From: Clostridia bacterium
GTDB lineage: Bacteria; Bacillota; Clostridia; Lachnospirales; CAG-274
Direction: 5' to 3'
DNA: 5,395 nucleotides
Assembly (NCBI GenBank): GCA_030536675.1
Contig: JAUNPM010000122.1
Coordinates: 1-5,395 of the forward strand
Part shown: positions 1-4,531 of the stretch, in pieces
Layout of the letters: every line of letters starts with the position of its first letter
Numbering within the stretch: position 1 is the stretch's first letter
Position numbers and translations under genes: made by a program
The notes under the pieces: generated by a model
Databases searched by the model: none
Seen by the model: only the letters and a program-made list of their open reading frames with translations
Told to the model about the DNA's origin: nothing

Positions 1-1149
1 TTCATCATAACTGTCATCTACTGAAACGTCAAAGGTTTCATTTACATCTTCATAGTCACCTGAAACATAAAGAGTTACATACAATTCCCAGTCGCCTTCT
101 CTTGACATTTCAAGCTTACAGTTAAATGTTCTGTTTCCGTCATCATCTTCGTCATAATCTGTGGTTACGCTCTGCTGTGCATTTGCATCACTTGTGAGCT
201 TTACCTTTTTAACATCGGAAGTTGTTTTTACCTTGACCTTTGCATAATCATCTGTCTTTATTTCATCACTTGAAAGCTTACAGCTTAACATATATTCTGA
301 TTTGTAATCATCATCAGCGTCACTGTTACTGCTATTACTTGAATCATCACCTGAAACCATAAAGCTTACACTTTTTACACCGCTTGTGTTTTCATTAAAA
401 TCGGAGCTTGTACCGGGCACAGCCTGTATTGTATATATTTGATCATCATCTGTATCGTTTTCACAGGTATACTCTGCTACAAAGCTTCTTGTTCCGTCAC
501 TGTTTTCAGTATAGCTTGTAACTGTTTCAATAGTCTTGCTGTCATTTGTTCTCACAAATTTGACCTTTTCGGTTTCCTTGCTGCACACAGCAGTTATCGT
601 AATGTCAGCGTCCTTTGCAACAGCTGTTTTTGAAGCTGAAATAGTGTTTACAACAGCACTGCTTGCATCACTTGATGTGTTGCTGCTTGTATTATCACTG
701 CTGCTGTCAGTTGTAGTTGTAATATGTACGCTTCTTGTAGGATCGTCCCAAGTTACAGTTGCGCCTACAGATTCAGCAATCATTCTTATAGGCATAAGTA
801 TTCTGTTGTTTCTGTTTATTGAAGCAGTATCAAACTGGACTGCAGTTCCGTTTACATAAACAACCTTTGAACGCATAGTGTGGGCAATTGTAATGCCATC
901 TCTTGTAAGTGTCATAGTTTCCGTTTTTGAATTCCAGTCAAGCTCAAGACCAAGAGCCTCGCAGGTCTTTCTCACAGGAACGTATGTTCTGTTGTCAATT
1001 ATCTGCGGTCTTGCATCAGTTGAAGGAAAATCTATGGCAGTTCCGTTTACATACACCGCCACATACTCTACCGCATAAGCCGCCACAGAAAAAGCCGATG
1101 CAGATATAAGCATAGTAAAAGCCAATAAAATGCTTAAAAATTTCTTCAT
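1..1149 (-). CDS. Secreted Cu-amine-oxidase-N-domain protein with two Ig-like acidic repeats (3' end beyond window)
   Basis: The frame stays open for 383 codons from the ATG at 1149 to the window edge, so the C-terminus is missing. It begins with a signal peptide: MKK, a hydrophobic stretch, then AYA at residues 24-26 as the likely cleavage site. Residues about 32-143 form a Cu_amine_oxidN1-type module made of two similar halves, each opening with VYVNGTA (32-38 and 97-103) and followed by RTYVPVR or RILMPIR. A Ser/Thr/Asp linker follows at 144-163. Two related beta-rich repeats come next, about 165-270 and 284-383; matching segments are TSYTENSDGTRSF (211-223) and TDYDEDDDGNRTF (330-342). 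Each repeat has two cysteines (189/229 and 290/344). Despite the family name, nothing indicates oxidase catalysis; in Firmicutes this module is common in exported surface proteins. An extracellular or wall-associated structural or binding role is inference. The start is supported by AGAGGTG seven bases upstream. Confidence 0.9.
   Translation of the reverse strand, partial: MKKFLSILLAFTMLISASAFSVAAYAVEYVAVYVNGTAIDFPSTDARPQIIDNRTYVPVRKTCEALGLELDWNSKTETMTLTRDGITIAHTMRSKVVYVNGTAVQFDTASINRNNRILMPIRMIAESVGATVTWDDPTRSVHITTTTDSSSDNTSSNTSSDASSAVVNTISASKTAVAKDADITITAVCSKETEKVKFVRTNDSKTIETVTSYTENSDGTRSFVAEYTCENDTDDDQIYTIQAVPGTSSDFNENTSGVKSVSFMVSGDDSSNSSNSDADDDYKSEYMLSCKLSSDEIKTDDYAKVKVKTTSDVKKVKLTSDANAQQSVTTDYDEDDDGNRTFNCKLEMSREGDWELYVTLYVSGDYEDVNETFDVSVDDSYDE
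842..1053 (-). repeat. Internal duplication of the Cu-amine-oxidase-N half-module
   Basis: An exact 17-base direct repeat (plus strand gcagttccgtttacata) occurs at 842-858 and 1037-1053, 195 bp (65 codons) apart and in frame. It encodes the YVNGTA core that opens each half of the module. The protein similarity continues beyond the DNA identity (xxRxYVPVR/LMPIR, then EALGLxLDW or AESVGATVTW), so this is an intragenic domain duplication and not a mobile repeat. Confidence 0.8.
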
Positions 1150-1180
1150 AAAATCACACCTCTCATTTTTATTATAATTA

Positions 1181-1209
1181 ATTATATCAAATTTAAAGTC
1201 TGTATGCAA
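1181..1209 (-). promoter_or_regulatory. Sigma-A-type promoter of the left secreted-protein gene
   Basis: On the minus strand TTGCAT (1209-1204) is followed after exactly 17 bp by a perfect TATAAT (1186-1181). The predicted transcript starts near 1174 and has a short leader carrying AGAGGTG (1163-1157) before the ATG at 1149. This promoter lets the gene be transcribed independently of pyrE, although I see no strong terminator between them. Confidence 0.75.
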
Positions 1210-1257
1210 ATAACAAATATTTACATTTTCATATCATATGTTACAATGTCATTTAAA

Positions 1258-1911
1258 TTACTCCACACCGTAATTTTTTCTGTATTCCTTCATAGCTTCA
1301 AGATATTCCTTGCCGTCTATTGTACCGTCCTCAATACAGTCAATAATGTCACAAACAGTAACTATAGGATATACCTTTATTCCAAATTCGTCATATACCT
1401 CCTGAACGGCAGATTTTTCTCCCTTGCCCTTTTCCATTCTGTCAACGGAAATTATAACACACTCCACATTTACATCAGCCGCATTTTTAAGTATAGGCAG
1501 TGTTTCTCTTATGGCAGTGCCTGCCGTAATAACATCTTCAATAACAGCCACTCTGTCGCCGTCCTTAAACTTATGCCCTACTATTACTCCGCCTTCTCCG
1601 TGATCCTTGGCTTCTTTTCTGTTAAAGGCATAATTTACCGATTTTCCCGTTTCCTCGTAGAGAGCAATGGCAGCGGCAACAGCAAGAGGGATACCCTTGT
1701 AAGCGGGACCGAAAAATACGTCTGCACAAACATTATTTTCCTTTATGCACTCAGCATAAAACTTACCCAGCTTTGCAATATGCTCACCTGTTTTATAATT
1801 TCCCGTATTTATAAAATAAGGTGCTTTTCTTCCGCTTTTAAGTGTAAATTCTCCGAAAGTAAGCACTCCCGCATCACACATAAATTTTATAAATTCCTTC
1901 TTGTAACTCAT
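1258..1911 (-). CDS. pyrE: Orotate phosphoribosyltransferase
   Basis: This enzyme makes orotidine 5'-phosphate from orotate and PRPP in the fifth step of de novo UMP synthesis, in the cytosol and normally as a dimer. The 217-residue product matches the bacterial family length (about 213). FTLKSGRKAPYF (22-33) carries the conserved substrate-binding Lys25. FGPAYKGIPLA (67-77) is the orotate-site segment. The mobile catalytic loop FNRKEAKDHGEGG (96-108) holds Arg98, Lys99, Lys102 and His104. The PRPP-binding signature VAVIEDVITAGTA spans 121-133. No key residue is missing. The frame could begin six bases upstream at a TTG (1917), but GGAGG (1924-1920) lies only 2 bases from that codon and 8 bases from the ATG at 1911, so 1911 is preferred. 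The gene stands alone with its own promoter and not inside a visible pyr operon. Its short leader has no room for a PyrR attenuator. Confidence 0.97.
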   Translation of the reverse strand: MSYKKEFIKFMCDAGVLTFGEFTLKSGRKAPYFINTGNYKTGEHIAKLGKFYAECIKENNVCADVFFGPAYKGIPLAVAAAIALYEETGKSVNYAFNRKEAKDHGEGGVIVGHKFKDGDRVAVIEDVITAGTAIRETLPILKNAADVNVECVIISVDRMEKGKGEKSAVQEVYDEFGIKVYPIVTVCDIIDCIEDGTIDGKEYLEAMKEYRKNYGVE

Positions 1912-1950
1912 TTTCAATTCCTCCGTATTTTTTAATTATTCGTTATCATA

Positions 1951-1979
1951 ATAGTAACATATTCCGCTTATTAATTCAA
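1951..1979 (-). promoter_or_regulatory. Sigma-A-type promoter of pyrE
   Basis: TTGAAT (1979-1974) and TACTAT (1956-1951) on the minus strand are separated by 17 bp. The inferred transcript begins about 7 bases downstream, giving a leader of about 33 nt with GGAGG at 1924-1920. No attenuator hairpin or anti-terminator is visible in that leader. Confidence 0.65.
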
Positions 1980-2032
1980 TAATAAAAGCCTTAAAAATAT
2001 ATAATTTAAAACTAATTAAGCTCCCTTATATA

Positions 2033-2221
2033 TTAGCCCTGCTCTTCTCTTTCCACATTTTTAATATTTTTTTCAGCCTTTACTCTTGGCACCATAACCA
2101 CGTGGGCACAGCCGCAGCACTCCATTCTGAAATCAGCTCCTATTCTGAGTATTTTCCACCTTTTAGAGCCACAGGGATGCTGTTTTTTCATAGTTACAAT
2201 GTCACCGACACGTATATCCAT
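2033..2221 (-). CDS. DUF951 family small protein
   Basis: This is a 62-residue cytosolic protein of a family widespread in Firmicutes, whose biochemical role I cannot state. The hallmark pattern is intact: MDIRVGDIV at the N-terminus, HPCGSKRW (15-22), RIGADFRM (26-33), then CCGC (35-38) and MVPR (43-46). His15, Cys17, Cys35 and Cys38 could form a metal-binding site, which is inference; Cys36 appears to be an extra cysteine. The highly charged tail after residue 48 is probably flexible. A longer frame from an ATG at 2242 exists, but AAGGAGG (2234-2228) lies inside that extension and 6 bases before the ATG at 2221, and family members begin with MDIRVGDI. The gene starts 40 bp after the mscS stop with no terminator between, so the two are probably co-transcribed. 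Confidence 0.92.
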   Translation of the reverse strand: MDIRVGDIVTMKKQHPCGSKRWKILRIGADFRMECCGCAHVVMVPRVKAEKNIKNVEREEQG

Positions 2222-2227
2222 TTTGCT

Positions 2228-2234
2228 CCTCCTT
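2228..2234 (-). promoter_or_regulatory. Shine-Dalgarno that fixes the DUF951 start
   Basis: AAGGAGG on the minus strand lies six bases before the ATG at 2221. It falls inside the coding part of the longer possible frame from 2242, which argues that the shorter 62-residue product is the real one. Confidence 0.85.
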
Positions 2235-2261
2235 TTAAACATAAATTTTACAGCTTATATT

Positions 2262-3098
2262 TCACTTGCTGTGAACCACCATTTGAGGAAAGGGAATTTC
2301 TATTCCCTCTTTTTCAAACCTTTTAAGTATAAATCTTCTAAGCTCTCTTTCTATTCTCCAATTTTCTCCCGTCTTGCTGTCTGCGGCGATCCTTATTACA
2401 ACAGCACTGTCTGCAAGCTCATTTATGCCCCAGACCTGAGGTACGTCCAGCATACCTTCAATAAGCTTTTTGTCAAATATCTCTTTAAGCTCATTTTTAA
2501 GCACATTAAAAACTCTGTCTATGTCCTCGCCGTAGCCTACCGATATATCAACAATTGCTCTGTTAAAGCCCTTGCTCATATTTGTAACTGTTGATATCTG
2601 TCCGTTAGGCACAATGTGCACGTTTCCGTCGGCATTTCTGATTCTCGTAGTCCTTATTCCTATGGATTCAACAGTGCCGCTGAAGCCGTTAAGCTCTACA
2701 ATATCACCTACTCCAAACTGATTTTCAGTTATTATAAAAAGTCCTGCCATCATATCCTTTACAATGTCCTGGGCACCAAGACCCACTGCAACAGATACAG
2801 CTCCGCTCAATGCAAGTATTGAAGTAATGTTTACTCCCCACATAACCAAAATATTACACAATATAATAAAATAAATAACATACTTGCTTAAGCTTGAAAG
2901 CAGAGAGGCAACAGTGTCCGAATTTCTCTCCATTGAAAATTTTGAAAAACTTTTATATATAACCTTCTTTGAAATTTTAACCAAAAATCCCGCAATAAAA
3001 ATACTGATTACGGTTGCCCCAATTTTAAGAATAAAGTATATTGTTTTCTCAAATTCAGGCAAATTTATAAATTCAGCTATCCAATGAGATATTCCCAT
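2262..3098 (-). CDS. mscS: Small-conductance mechanosensitive channel, MscS family
   Basis: This is an integral membrane channel of the MscS type, which opens under membrane tension to release solutes during hypo-osmotic shock; family members form heptamers. At 278 residues it is close to E. coli MscS (286). Predicted membrane helices are about 20-42 (TM1), 72-89 (TM2) and 92-122 (TM3, pore-lining). The pore helix has the usual small-residue pattern SGAVSVAVGLGAQDIV (98-113). GVGDIVELNGFSGTVESIG (129-147) and NVHIVPNGQI (159-168) mark the beta domain, and an alpha/beta C-terminal domain ends with EGIEIPFPQ (264-272). It is complete with no missing segment. The ATG at 3098 is preceded by AAAGGAG (3114-3108) at 9 bases. 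It is the first gene of a likely two-gene transcript with the DUF951 gene and is divergent from the yacP-sigH pair. Confidence 0.94.
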   Translation of the reverse strand: MGISHWIAEFINLPEFEKTIYFILKIGATVISIFIAGFLVKISKKVIYKSFSKFSMERNSDTVASLLSSLSKYVIYFIILCNILVMWGVNITSILALSGAVSVAVGLGAQDIVKDMMAGLFIITENQFGVGDIVELNGFSGTVESIGIRTTRIRNADGNVHIVPNGQISTVTNMSKGFNRAIVDISVGYGEDIDRVFNVLKNELKEIFDKKLIEGMLDVPQVWGINELADSAVVIRIAADSKTGENWRIERELRRFILKRFEKEGIEIPFPQMVVHSK

Positions 3099-3128
3099 AT
3101 ATCACCGCTCCTTTCGGGTGCTATATTC

Positions 3129-3157
3129 AGTATAAATTAAAATGACTTTTTTTTCAA
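3129..3157 (-). promoter_or_regulatory. Sigma-A-type promoter of mscS-DUF951
   Basis: TTGAAA (3157-3152) and TATACT (3134-3129) on the minus strand are separated by 17 bp, the spacer beginning with an A-tract. The predicted leader is only about 25 nt and carries AAAGGAG. It is back to back with the yacP promoter, the two -35 elements lying about 42 bp apart. Confidence 0.75.
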
Positions 3158-3170
3158 CATATAAATTAAT

Positions 3171-3192
3171 TCTTAAAACAATCTTAAGCAAA
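3171..3192. repeat. Tandem 11-bp imperfect direct repeat between divergent promoters
   Basis: TCTTAAAACAA (3171-3181) is followed at once by TCTTAAGCAAA (3182-3192), with 8 of 11 bases matching. The repeats sit between the two divergent -35 elements, on one helical face. They could be an operator half-site pair or simply A/T-rich DNA; the function is unknown. Confidence 0.3.
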
Positions 3193-3198
3193 AAACAG

Positions 3199-3227
3199 TT
3201 GTTATTATGCCAAAAATCATTTATAAT
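3199..3227 (+). promoter_or_regulatory. Sigma-A-type promoter of yacP-sigH
   Basis: TTGTTA (3199-3204) and a perfect TATAAT (3222-3227) are separated by exactly 17 bp. Transcription would begin near 3234, giving a leader of about 33 nt with AAAGGAA (3252-3258) before the ATG at 3267. It is the only convincing promoter upstream of sigH, so the sigma factor is probably transcribed from here by the vegetative polymerase. Confidence 0.78.
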
Positions 3228-3266
3228 TAGTTTTATAACAAATAAAGACACAAAGGAACATTCAAT

Positions 3267-3785
3267 ATGAAAAGCAAAGATTATCTTTTAGTAGACGGCT
3301 ACAACATAATATTTTCCTGGAAAGAACTAAGTGTCCTTGCCAAAGATAATCTTGAAGCCGCAAAGAGCAAACTTATCAATCAGCTTTGTAATTATCAGGG
3401 TACAAAAAATATGAATCTTATACTTGTTTTCGACGCATACAAGGTTGAAGGCGGAAAGGGTTCAATAACTCGTGAGGGCAATATATACATAGTCTATACA
3501 AAGGAAGCGGAAACAGCCGATAAATACATTGAAAAAACAACTCACGAATTAAGCAAGCACTATAATGTTACCGTTGCGACCTCCGATAATCTTGAACAGG
3601 TCATTATTATGGGCAAGGGAGCCTTAAGAATGTCTGCAAGAGATCTGTATATGGAGGTAAACGCAAACGAAAAGCTTATTTCGGAAAAGATACATTCAGT
3701 CAAGCCCGTTAAAAACAATATGCTTATAGATAATCTTGACAATGATGCGGCTATGTTTCTTGAGCAGCTTAGGCTTAAGAAATAA
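3267..3785 (+). CDS. yacP: YacP/Rae1-like NYN-domain ribonuclease
   Basis: This is a PIN-like NYN-domain protein of 172 residues, the usual YacP length. In Bacillus subtilis the homologue Rae1 is an endoribonuclease that enters the ribosomal A site and cleaves certain mRNAs during translation; the same role here is inferred from family and context. The N-terminal YLLVDGYNII (6-15) supplies the first acidic residue, Asp10. LILVFDAYK (51-59) provides Asp56, and KEAETADKYIE (79-89) provides Glu82 and Asp85. VTVATSDNLEQ (101-111) carries Asp107. This order is typical of NYN active sites. The C-terminus (about 130-172) is a charged helical tail. The ATG at 3267 has AAAGGAA eight bases upstream. 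sigH follows after 16 bp, the same order as yacP-sigH in B. subtilis, which strengthens the assignment. The cysS, mrnC and rlmB genes that precede yacP in B. subtilis are not here. Confidence 0.92.
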   Translation: MKSKDYLLVDGYNIIFSWKELSVLAKDNLEAAKSKLINQLCNYQGTKNMNLILVFDAYKVEGGKGSITREGNIYIVYTKEAETADKYIEKTTHELSKHYNVTVATSDNLEQVIIMGKGALRMSARDLYMEVNANEKLISEKIHSVKPVKNNMLIDNLDNDAAMFLEQLRLKK

Positions 3786-3801
3786 AAACGAGGTGGATTA
3801 T

Positions 3802-4428
3802 ATGGAGAAATATACAAATATGGGATATGAAGAGCTTGTAAGTCTTGTTCAGAATAACAACGACACTCTTGCCCTTGATTATCTTATAAATTACAGATGC
3901 AAAAACCTTATAAAAAAGAAAACAAGAGGATATTTTATATTCGGAGCAGATAAAGAAGATGTAATTCAGGAAGGTATGGTAGGTCTTTATAAGGCTATAA
4001 GGGATTATAATCCTCAAAAGGAGGCAAGCTTCGTATCATTTGCCGAGCTTTGCATTAACAGACAAATAATAAGCGCCATTAAAGCGGCAGGCAGGCAAAA
4101 GCATATACCCCTTAATACTTCCATTTCAATTGACAAGCCCTTAACGGGAGAAGACGAGGATTATACATATCTTGATTTTTTAAGCAAAACAGGAGGCAAT
4201 CCGGAAGATGAGGTAATAGGCAGAGAAAATCTCAAAATTTTGGAAAGAGAAATATTAAATACACTCAGTAAAATGGAACAGCAGGTTTTAGGCTATTATT
4301 TAAGAGTAAGAAGATACACTCAATTCGCACGCTTAATGGAAAAGGACGAAAAGAGCATTGACAATGCCCTTCAACGCATAAAAAAGAAGGTTTCACTTAT
4401 TTTAAAAAAAAGAGTATCGGAGCAATAA
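3802..4428 (+). CDS. sigH: RNA polymerase sigma factor SigH (Spo0H)
   Basis: This is a sigma-70-family alternative factor which in Bacilli and Clostridia directs transition-state and early sporulation genes. The product has 208 residues against about 218 in B. subtilis. Region 2 covers roughly 24-95, with the core-binding and -10 elements KEDVIQEGMVGLYKAIRDYN (51-70) and FAELCINRQIISAIKAA (80-96). The SigH hallmark GRQKHIPLN (97-105) and then SISIDKP (107-113) follow. There is no separate region 3, as expected. Region 4 is about 146-205, ending in KSIDNALQRIKKK (184-196). The first half of region 4.2 reads RRYTQFARLMEKD (170-182), where SigH proteins normally have a SYQEIA-type helix, so -35 recognition may differ. 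The ATG at 3802 is preceded by GAGGTGG (3790-3796) five bases away; the frame is open further upstream but without a site. It sits 16 bp after yacP and is probably co-transcribed with it. Confidence 0.94.
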   Translation: MEKYTNMGYEELVSLVQNNNDTLALDYLINYRCKNLIKKKTRGYFIFGADKEDVIQEGMVGLYKAIRDYNPQKEASFVSFAELCINRQIISAIKAAGRQKHIPLNTSISIDKPLTGEDEDYTYLDFLSKTGGNPEDEVIGRENLKILEREILNTLSKMEQQVLGYYLRVRRYTQFARLMEKDEKSIDNALQRIKKKVSLILKKRVSEQ

Positions 4429-4455
4429 TATAAAAAATACTGTTTAAATTTTTGT

Positions 4456-4480
4456 ATTACAAATTTAATATTTTTGTAAT
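4456..4480 (+). terminator. Weak A/T-rich hairpin after sigH
   Basis: ATTACAAA (4456-4463) pairs perfectly with TTTGTAAT (4473-4480) around a 9-base loop, 28 bp beyond the sigH stop. The stem has only one G:C pair, and the bases after it (TGCCTGTTTT) give a poor T-tract. Its last base is also the first base of the next promoter's -35. Termination here would be leaky at best. Confidence 0.25.
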
Positions 4481-4508
4481 TGCCTGTTTTCAAAAAATAT
4501 AGTATACT
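4480..4508 (+). promoter_or_regulatory. Sigma-A-type promoter of the right secreted-protein gene
   Basis: TTGCCT (4480-4485) and TATACT (4503-4508) are separated by 17 bp. Transcription would begin near 4515, placing the Shine-Dalgarno AAAGGAG (4516-4522) almost at the 5' end of the message. This gives an unusually short leader of about 17 nt. Confidence 0.6.
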
Positions 4509-4531
4509 CGACTTGAAAGGAGTTTTGATAT

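Noticed and set aside
439..859. Plus-strand frames rich in Ile, Leu and Val that look like membrane proteins
   Set aside because: They overlap the Asp/Ser-rich minus-strand gene, whose complement gives artificial hydrophobic runs. No ribosome-binding site is present.
1210..1257. Terminator between pyrE and the left secreted-protein gene
   Set aside because: Only short broken A/T pairings (ACATT with AATGT around catatcatatg) are present, without a T-tract.
1912..1917. TTG start for pyrE giving a product two residues longer
   Set aside because: The GGAGG at 1924-1920 is only two bases from this TTG but eight from the ATG at 1911, and family members start near MSYKKEF.
1204..1935. 243-codon plus-strand frame across pyrE
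   Set aside because: It is antisense to a clear, full-length pyrE, has no Shine-Dalgarno and its product resembles no known protein. Open antisense frames are common in A/T-rich coding DNA.
1996..2034. Hairpin after the DUF951 gene (perfect 9-bp arms at 1996-2004 and 2026-2034)
   Set aside because: The stem is entirely A:T, has a 21-base loop and overlaps the stop codon. It is too weak to call a terminator, though it may contribute with the short T-run that follows.
3251..3275. AGGAA-containing stretch as a SigH-dependent promoter for autoregulation
   Set aside because: The AGGA is the yacP Shine-Dalgarno and no GAAT-type -10 follows at the right distance.
3736..3741. Perfect TTGACA near the end of yacP as a private promoter for sigH
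   Set aside because: No -10-like hexamer lies 16-18 bp downstream; the nearest candidate (TATGTT at 3752-3757) is only 10 bp away.
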